A stretch of 64,000 bases of DNA from Fulvimarina manganoxydans (GCF_900176465.1 NZ_FWXR01000002.1:62001-126000), one strand, 5' to 3'; shown: positions 17,314 through 26,061, counted from the first letter of the stretch. The notes: generated by a model from the sequence alone, not told the origin. Program-made: numbers and translations.

Positions 17314-18384
17314 ATGGCCGATGTTGCCCGATCCCGGCCGGTCCATCGTTCCGGCGTGAGCGGGGACTGCGGCCGAGGCACCGTCTTCGAAAGACCGATT
17401 GATTCCGTGTCCGCGACCGATCCTCTCTCCTCCTCCGCCGCTCCTGACCATGGTCTTCGAACTGGTCTCGCCAAAGATGCCGTTCGCCTGTCCTATGCCG
17501 CGACCATCGAGCACAAGTTGATGCGCCGCTTGTGCCTGGCGCTCGAGGCGCTGACCGGCCGGCCGAAGCTCGAACGGCTTTACGAGCGCTATTGCGCCGA
17601 GCCCCATGGCGAGGATTTCTTCATCGAGGCGATCGAGCGGATGGGTGTCGAGATCCGCCTGCGGGGGGAGGGTGCCATACCCGCGACCGGCTCGCTCGCG
17701 GTCGTTGCCAATCATCCGTTCGGCGCGATGGACGGGATTGCCGTCGGATGCCTCCTCGGTCGCGTACGACCCGATGTGATGGTCATCGCCCATTCGGCGC
17801 TCACCCGTGTGCCGGAGCTCGCCGAGCGCCTGTTTCCGATCGATTTCAGCGGCACACGGGAGGCCGAGCGGGGCAACATCAAGAGCCGCACGGCCGCGCT
17901 CGCCCATCTGAAATCCGGCGGCTGTCTCGTGGTCTTCCCGGCTGGCGCCGTGATGACGACGCCGCGCCCTTGGGCGCGGGCCGCCGAAGAGCTTCCCTGG
18001 GGACCCCTGAGCGCAAGGCTGATCATGCGCTCCGGCGCTGCCGTTCTACCGCTCTATGTGGGTGGGCAGAATTCGCGTCTATTCCAGCTTGCAAGTCATG
18101 TGTCGCAATCCTTCCGCTATGCGCTGCTCTTTCATGAGGCGGCCCGCATGATCGGCGGGACAATCGACATGACCCTCGGGCGGTCGATTCCGTTCGAGAC
18201 GGTCGCGACCTTCCAGGACGCCGTCGCGCTCACGGCTTGGCTGCGCCGCCAAGTCTTTTCGCTTGCGGAGATTGAAACGAACCGGATTGCTGAGGATTCC
18301 AGTTTCTTCGGCGATTTCCTGGAAGAGGGTCGTGCCGAAGGCGACGAGCGGGATGGGTTCTCGACCGCTGCGGCTCGTGGTTGA
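17314..18384 (+). CDS. Lysophospholipid acyltransferase family protein
   Basis: Up to 356 residues. The acyltransferase signature NHPFGAMDG (HX4D) is followed by GTREAERGN and the FPAG-type motif VVFPAGAVMT, as in PlsC/hemolysin-type O-acyltransferases that acylate lysolipids or ornithine lipids at the inner membrane. The first 45 or so residues are Ser/Arg-rich and poorly protein-like; a GTG start near 17407 is a realistic alternative. No membrane helix is obvious, so it may be a peripheral membrane enzyme. It does not form an operon with clear partners. Confidence 0.8.
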   Translation: MADVARSRPVHRSGVSGDCGRGTVFERPIDSVSATDPLSSSAAPDHGLRTGLAKDAVRLSYAATIEHKLMRRLCLALEALTGRPKLERLYERYCAEPHGEDFFIEAIERMGVEIRLRGEGAIPATGSLAVVANHPFGAMDGIAVGCLLGRVRPDVMVIAHSALTRVPELAERLFPIDFSGTREAERGNIKSRTAALAHLKSGGCLVVFPAGAVMTTPRPWARAAEELPWGPLSARLIMRSGAAVLPLYVGGQNSRLFQLASHVSQSFRYALLFHEAARMIGGTIDMTLGRSIPFETVATFQDAVALTAWLRRQVFSLAEIETNRIAEDSSFFGDFLEEGRAEGDERDGFSTAAARG

Positions 18385-18511
18385 AATCGTGACCCGCTTG
18401 GCTTCTCGCGGCGTCTCGATAGATTCATGAAAACTTTGCAAGCGATGCTCTGGCAGGGCGCTCACAAGGGGGATAGACAAGGGCCGATTCTCTGACCGAG
18501 GAGGCGGCATC

Positions 18512-19189
18512 ATGCGCGTTGCGATCTATCACACGCCGCCCTACGAACATCCGCTGACCAAGGCGGCGGCCGATTGGCTCGGACGCTGCGCCTTCACCGG
18601 TGCGCCGAAGGTTTCGCCCATTGCGCCGGAATTGACGGCATCGGCACGCCGATATGGGTTCCATGCGACGATCCGGGCGCCCTTCCGGCTCGCCGAGGGA
18701 TGTGATCTCGGCGCGCTCGAAGAGCGTCTGTCGGATCTCTGTGCGAAGGCCGCACCGATCGTTTTCGAGCGTCTCGCACTGGCCGAACTCGGCCAGTTTC
18801 TTGCGCTCGTCGCCGAACCGCAGCCCGAGGCGCTTGCACTCCTTCAAAGGCAGATTCTCGAACTCGCCGAGCCTTTCCGCGCCCCTCTCAGCGAGGCGGA
18901 GATCGCGCGGCGAAACCCGCAAAAGCTAACGGATCGCCAGCGCCATTATCTGGAGCAATGGGGTTATCCTTACGTGCTGAAAGATTTTCGCTTCCACATG
19001 ACGCTGACCGAAAGCCTGGAGCCTATCGTCCGCCGGGATGTCTCGGACAAGGCGCGGGCTCATTTCGCCGAGTTTATCGATCGACCTTATCGCCTCGACG
19101 CGCTCGCGCTCTTCGTCGAGCCTGCGGCGGGCGCCGATTTCACCATTCGATCGATCCATCCCTTCGGGCAAGCCGCTCGGAAAGGCTGA
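18512..19189 (+). CDS. DUF1045 2H-phosphoesterase-like protein of phosphonate clusters
   Basis: A 225-residue protein with two HxT motifs, FHATI (His51, Thr53) and FHMTL (His162, Thr164). Their placement is that of the 2H phosphoesterase superfamily, which opens cyclic phosphates. DUF1045 genes are regularly found with carbon-phosphorus lyase genes, and a role on the cyclic ribose phosphate made by that pathway, in place of PhnP, is a reasonable inference. The phnM gene begins two bases after its stop. The start has GAGGAGGC upstream. Confidence 0.85.
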   Translation: MRVAIYHTPPYEHPLTKAAADWLGRCAFTGAPKVSPIAPELTASARRYGFHATIRAPFRLAEGCDLGALEERLSDLCAKAAPIVFERLALAELGQFLALVAEPQPEALALLQRQILELAEPFRAPLSEAEIARRNPQKLTDRQRHYLEQWGYPYVLKDFRFHMTLTESLEPIVRRDVSDKARAHFAEFIDRPYRLDALALFVEPAAGADFTIRSIHPFGQAARKG

Positions 19190-19190
19190 C

Positions 19191-20330
19191 ATGTTGCAGG
19201 AAACCGTTCTCACCAACGCCCGCATCGTTCTCAAGGACACGGTGATCGACGGCCATCTGGTCCTGCGCGACGGACGGATCGCGGAGATCGGCAGCGGGTC
19301 CGCGCGCGGCGAGGATCAAGGCGGCGATCTTCTCATTCCCGGCCTCGTGGAGCTTCACACCGACCATATCGAGGGCCATTATCTGCCGCGCCCGAAGGTC
19401 GTGTGGAACCCGTATGCCGCGCTCCAGGCCCATGATGCCCAGATCGCCGGCTCCGGCATCACCACCGTCTTCGACGCGATCCGCGTCGGCACGGAGGAGG
19501 GGATCGCCCTCAACCACGAGACCGCCGCGCAACTGGCCGACGCCATCGCCGAAGCACAGGCGACGGGCCGCCTTCGCGCCGAGCACTTCATTCATCTGCG
19601 CTGCGAGGTCTCGGTCGCAGACGCCGTCGAGGGCTTCTCGCAGCTTTCGGGAAATCCGCGTGTCAGGCTCGCTTCGCTGATGGATCACGCGCCGGGCCAG
19701 CGCCAATTCGTCGATATCGACACCTATCGCGCCTATCATCAGAAGAAGCGCGGGCTTTCCGACAACGAGTTCGAGCGCTTCATGGCGCGGCGGCGGGCCG
19801 AATCGGACGAAAACAGCGCCCGCTCGCGAAAGGGCATCGCCGATCTCTGCCGAGAGAAGGGGATCGTCGTCGCCTCCCATGACGATGCATTCGAATCCCA
19901 TGTGGAGGAAGCCGTCGTGCTCGGAACCCGGATCGCCGAATTTCCGACGACGAGCATCGCGGCCAGCGCCTCCCGCAAGGCCGGCCTGTCCGTCCTCATG
20001 GGCGCGCCGAACATCGTTCGCGGCGGATCCCATTCGGGCAATGTCGCCGCGCTCGATCTCCTCAAGGCCGGCGATCTCGACATTCTGTCCTCCGATTACG
20101 TGCCCTTTTCGCTTCTTCAGGCGGCGTTCCACCTGACTGACACCGAGGATGCGGACTTGCCCGCGGCGGTCCGCCTCGTCGCCACCCATCCGGCGCAAGC
20201 GGCGGGGTTGGACGATCGCGGGGAGATCGCGATCGACAAGCGAGCCGACCTCGTTCGAGTGGATGCGAGCATGAAGGGGCGCCCACCCATTGTGCGGAGT
20301 GTCATGCGGGAGGGGAGGCGTGTCGCCTGA
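19191..20330 (+). CDS. phnM: Alpha-D-ribose 1-methylphosphonate 5-triphosphate diphosphatase
   Basis: A 379-residue amidohydrolase-fold enzyme that removes pyrophosphate in the C-P lyase pathway. Metal-binding and family motifs are clear: LVELHTDHIEGHYLPRP, FIHLRCEV, VASHDDAFESHV, APNIVRGGSHSGN and SSDYVPFSLLQAAF. The ATG at 19191 directly precedes the first beta strand; the longer upstream frame belongs to the DUF1045 gene region. It overlaps phnN. The core lyase genes (phnGHIJKL) are not in this window, so this is a detached part of the pathway. Confidence 0.95.
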   Translation: MLQETVLTNARIVLKDTVIDGHLVLRDGRIAEIGSGSARGEDQGGDLLIPGLVELHTDHIEGHYLPRPKVVWNPYAALQAHDAQIAGSGITTVFDAIRVGTEEGIALNHETAAQLADAIAEAQATGRLRAEHFIHLRCEVSVADAVEGFSQLSGNPRVRLASLMDHAPGQRQFVDIDTYRAYHQKKRGLSDNEFERFMARRRAESDENSARSRKGIADLCREKGIVVASHDDAFESHVEEAVVLGTRIAEFPTTSIAASASRKAGLSVLMGAPNIVRGGSHSGNVAALDLLKAGDLDILSSDYVPFSLLQAAFHLTDTEDADLPAAVRLVATHPAQAAGLDDRGEIAIDKRADLVRVDASMKGRPPIVRSVMREGRRVA

Positions 20331-20946
20331 ACCGTTTTCGCCCGCCATGGCCGACGGACCGAGAGGCGCGGGACGCGGCGTCGGCCTATTCGTTGCCGTC
20401 GTCGGTCCAAGCGGGGCGGGAAAGGATACGCTCATCCGACGCGCCGCAGCGGCTCTCGGCGGCGATCCGGGCGTCGTCTTCGCTCGTCGCATCGTCACGC
20501 GGGAAGCCGATCCTGAGGCCGAGGATCATGCAAGCCTTGACCTTATGGCCTTCGAAGCGCGGGAGGCGGCCGGCCGTTTCTGCCTCGCCTGGGGCGCGCA
20601 TGGGCTGCGCTACGGGCTCGAGCGGGATTTGCTCGCCCATATCGAACGAGGCCGGCTTGTCGTTGCCAATCTGTCGCGCCGTGCGATCGGTCCGGCCGCC
20701 CTGGCCTTTCCGCGCCTTGCCATCGCCGAGATCACGGCGCCGCGGGCGGTCCTGATCGAACGGATCGTCGCGCGCGGCCGGGAGACGCGGCCCGAGGCAA
20801 AGGCGCGGGCTGCCCGCGAGGCGTCTATCGTTGTGCCGGACGGTCTCGAAGCGCTTCGGCGAATCGACAATGGCGGCGCTCTGGACGAGGCTACGGCCGC
20901 CTTTCTCGGCTTTCTCGCAAAATGCCGGGAGACCGGTCTTCGCTGA
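20320..20946 (+). CDS. phnN: Ribose 1,5-bisphosphate phosphokinase
   Basis: A 208-residue P-loop kinase that makes PRPP from ribose 1,5-bisphosphate. The Walker A motif is VVGPSGAGKDTL; RRIVTREADPEAEDH and FCLAWGAHGLRYGL are typical of PhnN. A GTG start overlapping the end of phnM is preferred, because GGGAGG lies six bases upstream; an ATG at 20347 would also keep the whole kinase domain. It completes the DUF1045-phnM-phnN set. Confidence 0.92.
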   Translation: MSPEPFSPAMADGPRGAGRGVGLFVAVVGPSGAGKDTLIRRAAAALGGDPGVVFARRIVTREADPEAEDHASLDLMAFEAREAAGRFCLAWGAHGLRYGLERDLLAHIERGRLVVANLSRRAIGPAALAFPRLAIAEITAPRAVLIERIVARGRETRPEAKARAAREASIVVPDGLEALRRIDNGGALDEATAAFLGFLAKCRETGLR

Positions 20947-20962
20947 CCGTCCGAGCGCGCGA

Positions 20963-22957
20963 TCAGGCGGCCGAAACAGAGCGCTGGCGGCGCGGCCTTT
21001 GCGGCGTCTGCTCTTTGATGCGCCCCTGCCCCATTTCGGAGAGAAGGCGCTGACTGGCATCGGCTGCGCACATCGGCTTTCCGAAATAGAAACCTTGAAT
21101 GATGTCGCAGCCAAAACGATCGAGCATCTCGACCTGTTCGCGAAGTTCGACGCCCTCGGTGGTCACCTTCATGTCCATGTGATGAGCCATGGAGATGATC
21201 GTTCCGACGAGCTGCTCGACCCTCTTTTCACCGCGCGCCAGAGCGAACATGAAGCTCTGATCGATCTTCAGCTTGTTGAAGGGGAAGCGCCAGAGATAGC
21301 TGAGCGACGAATAGCCGGTCCCGAAGTCGTCCATGGCCAGGGATGCGCCGAGGGCTTTCAGCCGGCGGAGCTGGTCGAGAATGTCGTCCGAGCGGTCGAG
21401 AACGAGCGATTCGACCACTTCGAGTTCCAGGCGTTCGCCGCTGACGCCGGCGTTGTCGAGCGCCGTCTGCACGATCTTGATCAGATCGCCATCGGCAAAT
21501 TGCACGGCGCTCAGATTGACCGAGACGAAGATCGGATCCGGCCACTCCGCAACCTGGCGGGTGGCCTCCCGGATGACCCAGGTGCCGATCCGCTTGATAT
21601 AGCCGCGCGCCTCCGCGACGGGCACGAATTCGGTCGGCGAGATATAGTTTCCATCGGCATCACGAAGGCGAAGCAGGGCTTCGAAGCCGATCGTGCGATG
21701 GCTGCGCCCGTCGATGAGCGGCTGATAGAAGAGCTCGAAACCCTTGTTCTCGACCGCCTGGCGAACGACGCCCTCGATCTGGCGGCGACGATGGGCCTCT
21801 TCATCCATCCAGGCTTCGAACAGAACGAGATCGTCCTGCTTCGAAGATTTATGTCTCAGATGGGCGATCTCGGCATGTTTGACGAGCTCGGTATGGTTGC
21901 GGCCATCGAGCGGGGCCAGGGCGCAGCCGACCGAAATCCGCGGCGCGATGGGCTCGCCAGCAATTTCGAGGGGCGCGCAGACGACCGAGGTCAGACGTCT
22001 GGCAAAGGCGTGGGCGTCGTCGGGCGAGATGATCCTGCGGCGCAGGATCGTGAAATCGTCCGGTCCGACCCGTGCTGCGAGATCGTCCGGCCCGCAGACG
22101 GCGCGCAGACGGCGCGCGACCCCTCTGAGCAACTCGTCGCCATTGGCTTGGCCCAGCCGATCGTTAATCTCGGCCAATTCGTCGATATCGATGAAGAAAT
22201 AGGCCATGCGCTCACGCGTCGCGCGTGCTGTCTGCAGGTGGCGATCGGTCTCCTCCTGCATGCGGCGGCGATTGAGGAGCCGGGTGAGATTATCGTGATT
22301 GGCGAGGAATTCGATGCGCGCGTCGGCCTCTTCCAGGATCCTCCGGCGGCGCAAGAACAAGAGGAAGGGAACCCCAGTGGCAAGCAGTAGGACGGCGGCA
22401 ATAATCGCCGAAGCCTTAACCAACGTGTTGCTATAGGCGCTGCGATCGGCCGTCACGTCGGCAACCACCGACAGAAAGCCAATGCGCTCCCCATCGCGAT
22501 AGAGAGGCTGAAGCACGGAGACCGGCGAGTTGCCGTCGTCTAGCACCATCTGCCACTGCCCCGTATGATCGAGCATCTGCGGAGATAAGGAGTCACCCGT
22601 GGAAATGCCGCCCGGACGGTCTCGGATCATCCATTGATAGCGATCCGAACGAGATTTGTAGATTTCCTGGCCGTTCCGATCGAAGATCGAGAAGCTCTCG
22701 ATGCCGGCGAGGTTGGAGACTTGGCGGATCTTCGCTTCGGTCTCGGCCTCTCGGCTGATGCCTGTCAAAAGCGAGTCGATCGCATCGGGCTCGGTGAGAA
22801 GAACATCTGCGAAGCTGTCGCTGCGACCGCGAAGCTCGGTTTCCACAATATCGCCGATGGCCTTGTTGCCGACAAGAAGGGCGCTTGCGACGACGAAGCC
22901 TGCGATCGCAAGCCCACCTCCCATGACGGCCCAATGTTGTCGTAGCGCTTTGAGCAC
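20963..22957 (-). CDS. Membrane GGDEF/EAL protein, likely c-di-GMP phosphodiesterase with inactive GGDEF
   Basis: 664 residues. An N-terminal membrane helix (11-30), a periplasmic sensor region (about 31-180), a second helix (182-202) and a coiled linker lead to a GGDEF domain (about 215-380) and an EAL domain (about 395-640). The GGDEF active site reads VGPDDF (297-302), which is not expected to make c-di-GMP. The EAL domain keeps EALL (426-429), NLSAVQ, ELEVVES, DDFGTG (543-548), KLKID and TTEGVE, so it should hydrolyse c-di-GMP. The signal sensed in the periplasm is unknown. The gene stands alone and converges on phnN. Confidence 0.93.
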   Translation of the reverse strand: MLKALRQHWAVMGGGLAIAGFVVASALLVGNKAIGDIVETELRGRSDSFADVLLTEPDAIDSLLTGISREAETEAKIRQVSNLAGIESFSIFDRNGQEIYKSRSDRYQWMIRDRPGGISTGDSLSPQMLDHTGQWQMVLDDGNSPVSVLQPLYRDGERIGFLSVVADVTADRSAYSNTLVKASAIIAAVLLLATGVPFLLFLRRRRILEEADARIEFLANHDNLTRLLNRRRMQEETDRHLQTARATRERMAYFFIDIDELAEINDRLGQANGDELLRGVARRLRAVCGPDDLAARVGPDDFTILRRRIISPDDAHAFARRLTSVVCAPLEIAGEPIAPRISVGCALAPLDGRNHTELVKHAEIAHLRHKSSKQDDLVLFEAWMDEEAHRRRQIEGVVRQAVENKGFELFYQPLIDGRSHRTIGFEALLRLRDADGNYISPTEFVPVAEARGYIKRIGTWVIREATRQVAEWPDPIFVSVNLSAVQFADGDLIKIVQTALDNAGVSGERLELEVVESLVLDRSDDILDQLRRLKALGASLAMDDFGTGYSSLSYLWRFPFNKLKIDQSFMFALARGEKRVEQLVGTIISMAHHMDMKVTTEGVELREQVEMLDRFGCDIIQGFYFGKPMCAADASQRLLSEMGQGRIKEQTPQRPRRQRSVSAA

Positions 22958-23496
22958 AGTTCGCGTCCACCCCTGTCTATCAAAGGACTTAGCAAGCCAA
23001 GGTTAAGAAACACTGCACGTCTTTGGCGATGGCGCCAGTCGGCATCCTACACAAAGCGCATTGACGGTGTGAAACGGCGCAACCCGTTTGGGCCCGAGCC
23101 TACCAAGGAGGGGGCGACCCCATTCCGGGATGGGCCGAATTCGCCGGATGCGCGTTCCACGGAAAAGCAATCGCGCAGCGCAGGCGAGGGGAATGGCACA
23201 TTGCTCGCTCTGGCAGGGCAGCCGAGCAACGGCGTAAAATCAAACGCGATCAGCCGAAATTGATCGACTGCTCCCGTCATCGTTTGAAATGTTCACCGGC
23301 GGACATTCCCTAGCGAGAGGCCAAAAATTGGTCATCGCTCTTGGTTTCACGAGTAGGTGATCTTAACAGGTTGCGGCGAAGTCACCTTTCGGCGGGCCGT
23401 TCACCTTGGTGTCGGCTGCAGAATTGCCCTGGACATCCGCCAGATTTAGGCTTTCATTGGGTGAAAATAAGGCAATAACTAGGCTGGAGTGTTCCC
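22958..23496. other. Intergenic region upstream of L,D-transpeptidase gene
   Basis: A 539-base gap between two divergent genes. It must hold the promoters for both, but no convincing promoter pair or operator stands out. Short open frames here (for example 23047-23280 on minus) show no family signal. Confidence 0.45.
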
Positions 23497-23925
23497 ATGA
23501 AATCCTATTTGGCGGTTCTAACCGTCCTCTTTGCTGTGTTCGGCTTCGGGCTCACGGGCGCACAGGCGCGTCTCGTCGCGAAGGTTGATCTTTCGAGCCA
23601 AACCATGACGGTGATTCAGGACGGCAAGGTCCGTTATCGCTGGCCGGTTTCGACGGCCAGACGCGGTTATGTCACCCCGACCGGCACGTGGCGCCCCAAG
23701 CGTGTTCATCGCATGTGGTACTCCCGGAAATATGATATGTCGCCCATGCCCTATTCGGTCTTCTATCATGGGGGATATGCGATCCATGGAACCGGCGCGG
23801 TCTCGCGCCTGGGCCGTCCCGCATCCCATGGCTGCGTGCGGCTGCATACAGCCAATGCGAAGACCTTCTATGATCTGGTTCGGCGCGTCGGCATGGGCAA
23901 TACGCGAGTTGTCGTCCAGCGCTGA
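23497..23925 (+). CDS. Small L,D-transpeptidase (YkuD domain)
   Basis: A 142-residue exported peptidoglycan cross-linking enzyme. The signal peptide MKSYLAVLTVLFAVFGFGLT has a cleavage site likely after AQA. The YkuD domain fills the rest, with the catalytic motif HGTGAVSRLGRPASHGCVRL: His97, His111, Cys113 and Arg115. PTGTW at 61-65 is also conserved. It would form 3-3 cross-links or attach proteins to the wall. CTGGAG lies just before the ATG. Single-domain forms of this size are common in Hyphomicrobiales. Confidence 0.95.
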   Translation: MKSYLAVLTVLFAVFGFGLTGAQARLVAKVDLSSQTMTVIQDGKVRYRWPVSTARRGYVTPTGTWRPKRVHRMWYSRKYDMSPMPYSVFYHGGYAIHGTGAVSRLGRPASHGCVRLHTANAKTFYDLVRRVGMGNTRVVVQR

Positions 23926-24249
23926 TTCGGCTTGTGATGAGGGCATCAGCCCGAGTATCGGAATTGATTTTCGGGCTGATGCTGGAGATTTAAGGATCGA
24001 CAGCATCCGTTCGGACCGACGGCGCTTCTATGAGCACGGAAACTGACCGAATGGGCAGGCCACTCCTTTGGAGCGTATTCGAGCCGAAGCCATGCAGGTT
24101 CGGGCATCGTCGCTGATGCCTGAAAGCCCTCGTCACGGCGTATCGCACGGTCATCCAAGCCCATAAAGTCAAATGGGCCAGAAGCGTGCTTTGAATAAAT
24201 GTCTTGGAGAATGCGGCAAAAGCGCTGACGGCACATCTCGTCGAGCAAA
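23926..24249. other. Gap between last host gene and prophage left end
   Basis: 324 bases. A 100-codon minus-strand frame (23946-24248) ends right at the tRNA fragment but shows no family and no ribosome site. Host sequence flanking the phage integration site is the best description. Confidence 0.5.
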
Positions 24250-24300
24250 TGGTGCTGCTGGCGAGGATTGAACTCGCGACCTCTCCCTTACCAAGGGAGC
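24250..24300 (-). tRNA. 3' fragment of tRNA-Thr(GGT): prophage left attachment site
   Basis: On the minus strand these 51 bases read as the anticodon arm, variable loop, T arm and acceptor 3' strand of a tRNA, ending in an encoded CCA. The anticodon loop TTGGTAA gives anticodon GGT (Thr). The T arm is GCGAG-TTCAATC-CTCGC. The 5' half (D arm, acceptor 5' strand) is missing: upstream bases are AT-rich and unrelated. This is the classic remnant left when a phage integrates into a tRNA 3' end. The integrase gene starts its 3' end 24 bases away. The intact tRNA-Thr should lie at the right end of the prophage, outside the window. Confidence 0.85.
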
Positions 24301-24323
24301 ATTTTTGATTGCAAGTCATTGTT

Positions 24324-25373
24324 TTATATAACGTCGGCTTTCCGTTCCCCCAGGTTTTCCCCCAGCTTCTGGCTGAAGTCCCAACCAAAACGCTTCACGC
24401 GGCGGCCGAGATCGGGCGTGCCGATCTTGGTGTAGCGCTGCCATTCGTTCGATAGCCAGCCGCCCTCCACCTGCAGCCGGCGCACATCGTTTGTTTGCGC
24501 ATAGAACCATGTCGCCCAGGTGTGGCGGCAAACGTGCGGGGTGTATCGCCGCTCATCGAGATGAGCGCTTTTCACAGCTGTTCGGAACGCGCTCTTGATC
24601 TGGCCGCCAGCAGCTTCGTCCGTCTTAAATGGGTGGCCGTCCAGCCGGCGGAACACCGGCCCTGGCTCGCCGATCGTCGGCAGATTGGACATCGCCGCGA
24701 CGACACGGGGAATCAGCGACACGCGCCGCTCCTCGCCATTCTTCGTCAGCCGCAGGATCGCCAATCGGTCGTCGAGGTGAACGTCCCGCCCATCAAGCGT
24801 CAGCGTCTCCTTCATTCGGCTGCCCTGGCCGATCAGGAACGTCACCAGCGGGCCGAGATAAGCGTTCGGGTTCGCGTTCAGGCTTAGAAGAACCGCGTCG
24901 ACTTCCTCTGGCTTGAAGAACACGGTTCGGCGATTCGCTTGCACCTTGATCTTGAGCCGGGGAGGGGCGCAAAGCTCTTCGTCGGCCGCATGGTTCAGGA
25001 TCGCTTTGACGGGGGTGTAAAGTTGCCGGCGGATCGTCTCATCGGATGCATCGGGATAGAGCTTCTTCGCCGCTTCGCGCATGGCCGCATTGTTGATCTC
25101 GGACACCGCCCTGGCGCCGAAATGCGACAGCAGTGGATCCAGAAACCGCGCTTTCGGCTTCGTCTCGCGATAGATCGCCAGGGCGGCGGCAAAGGTCAGT
25201 TCGGCTTCCTCCGAAACGGGATCGGCTGAAAGGATGCGTCGTTCGATGTCTTGAAGCTTTCGCCGGGCCTCTCGGAGATTGTCGGTTCCGGTGCTCTCTT
25301 CGACGCGCTGTCCGTTGATCGTGCCGCGCGCATAGTAGAACGGGCTTTTCGGGCGTTTGACGAGTTTGAGCAT
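24324..25373 (-). CDS. int: Tyrosine-type site-specific integrase
   Basis: A 349-residue recombinase. An N-terminal arm and SAM-like core-binding domain (1-150) is followed by the catalytic domain. Catalytic residues can be placed: Arg186 in GQGSRMKET, Lys211 in the beta hairpin LTKNGEERR, His280 and Arg283 in TPHVCRHTWAT, Trp306 in EGGWLSN and the nucleophile Tyr314 in WQRYTKIG. It would insert the phage at the tRNA-Thr gene, whose fragment lies next to the gene's 3' end. It is the last gene of the leftward operon, so its expression depends on read-through from the leftward promoter at about 31260 or on a local promoter. Confidence 0.95.
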   Translation of the reverse strand: MLKLVKRPKSPFYYARGTINGQRVEESTGTDNLREARRKLQDIERRILSADPVSEEAELTFAAALAIYRETKPKARFLDPLLSHFGARAVSEINNAAMREAAKKLYPDASDETIRRQLYTPVKAILNHAADEELCAPPRLKIKVQANRRTVFFKPEEVDAVLLSLNANPNAYLGPLVTFLIGQGSRMKETLTLDGRDVHLDDRLAILRLTKNGEERRVSLIPRVVAAMSNLPTIGEPGPVFRRLDGHPFKTDEAAGGQIKSAFRTAVKSAHLDERRYTPHVCRHTWATWFYAQTNDVRRLQVEGGWLSNEWQRYTKIGTPDLGRRVKRFGWDFSQKLGENLGERKADVI

Positions 25374-25561
25374 GGGGCAGGTTCCGCAATGCGTTCGAGG
25401 TCGTCCGGCGTAAAGAATACCGCCTGACCAATTTTCCGAAATGCCCCGAGCTTTTTACCACGCTCGATCAGCGTCCGTTTTGAAATATCAATGCCGCGCT
25501 CGGCGAATCGGGCCACGGCTTCATCAGGCGAGATCGCGCGATCAAGAATGGTGTTCGACAT
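25196..25561 (-). CDS. Small helix-turn-helix protein, possible excisionase, overlapping integrase
   Basis: 121 residues. The N-terminal part has an AlpA/excisionase-like helix-turn-helix (ISPDEAVARFAERGIDISKR and onward to about residue 55), and a wing-like IGQAVFF. The C-terminal half is Ser/Ala/Arg-rich and reads through the first 178 bases of the integrase gene in another frame. Such HTH genes overlapping integrases are common in rhizobial phages and islands. A role as recombination directionality factor is inferred from place and fold. The real end may be functionally dispensable. Confidence 0.65.
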   Translation of the reverse strand: MSNTILDRAISPDEAVARFAERGIDISKRTLIERGKKLGAFRKIGQAVFFTPDDLERIAEPAPCSNSSNARKARSTMRAARSTDSASKRAPEPTISERPGESFKTSNDASFQPIPFRRKPN

Positions 25562-25757
25562 CGCCTGTCTCCGCCCGTAAATCGTACCATTCTGTCGTCT
25601 TCCCGCAGCGCCGGCATTTGAAAGAGACCGCCCATGGTGCGCCTTGCTTGCGAGCCACCCGAACCGCGTTGTCATGGCCTCCGGTCAATTCGCACCACGC
25701 TCTTCGTAGACGGGACGGCGTGCGTGTCGTGACCTCGACCGCATCAGTCAGCCGCAT
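25542..25757 (-). CDS. Small protein with a Cys/His zinc-ribbon-like pattern
   Basis: 71 residues starting MRLTDAVEVTT. A CELTGGH segment and a later CRRCGKTTEWY suggest a one-metal ribbon. The start overlaps the upstream gene and its end overlaps the HTH gene by 20 bases, fitting the tight leftward operon. No function is known. Confidence 0.5.
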   Translation of the reverse strand: MRLTDAVEVTTRTPSRLRRAWCELTGGHDNAVRVARKQGAPWAVSFKCRRCGKTTEWYDLRAETGDVEHHS

Positions 25758-26061
25758 GGCTGTCCTCCTTCCCTGCGCGGATGGCTGCGGCGATCTCGTT
25801 CGTGCCGCTCCGGTAAGCGAGACCCCAAGTCTTTCCAAAATCATCTACGACGAGAGCACACCTCTCCCTTTCCGCCTCCACCGCCGCCTTAACGCGCTGG
25901 TCTGCGTCTGCCTGGGCGGATGAGAGGGCTTCGATCACCCGACGAGCCGCAAACAGGCGAGCCTCATGGACGTTCTTGGCGTCGATGGCTCCAGGGAAAT
26001 CCTCCCATGCCTTCTTGTTCACCTCAGCGACCATTTCGACGAGCTTGGACGTGTCAGTCAT
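25744..26061 (-). CDS. Hypothetical phage protein, helical
   Basis: 105 residues starting MTDTSKLVEMVAEVNKKAWE. Predicted largely helical, with Ala/Glu/Arg-rich segments (AADQRVKAAVEAERERCALV) that resemble an early-gene coiled coil. It overlaps both neighbours by 8-14 bases. I do not recognise a family with known function. Confidence 0.55.
   Translation of the reverse strand: MTDTSKLVEMVAEVNKKAWEDFPGAIDAKNVHEARLFAARRVIEALSSAQADADQRVKAAVEAERERCALVVDDFGKTWGLAYRSGTNEIAAAIRAGKEDSHAAD

Noticed and set aside
20831-22390. Plus-strand frame (519 codons) opposite the GGDEF/EAL gene
   Set aside because: Antisense shadow; EAL motifs prove the minus strand.
23946-24248. 100-codon minus frame next to the tRNA fragment
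   Set aside because: No family and no ribosome site; atypical composition.
24250-24330. Complete tRNA gene at the prophage edge
   Set aside because: The D arm and 5' acceptor strand are absent; only the 3' part is present.
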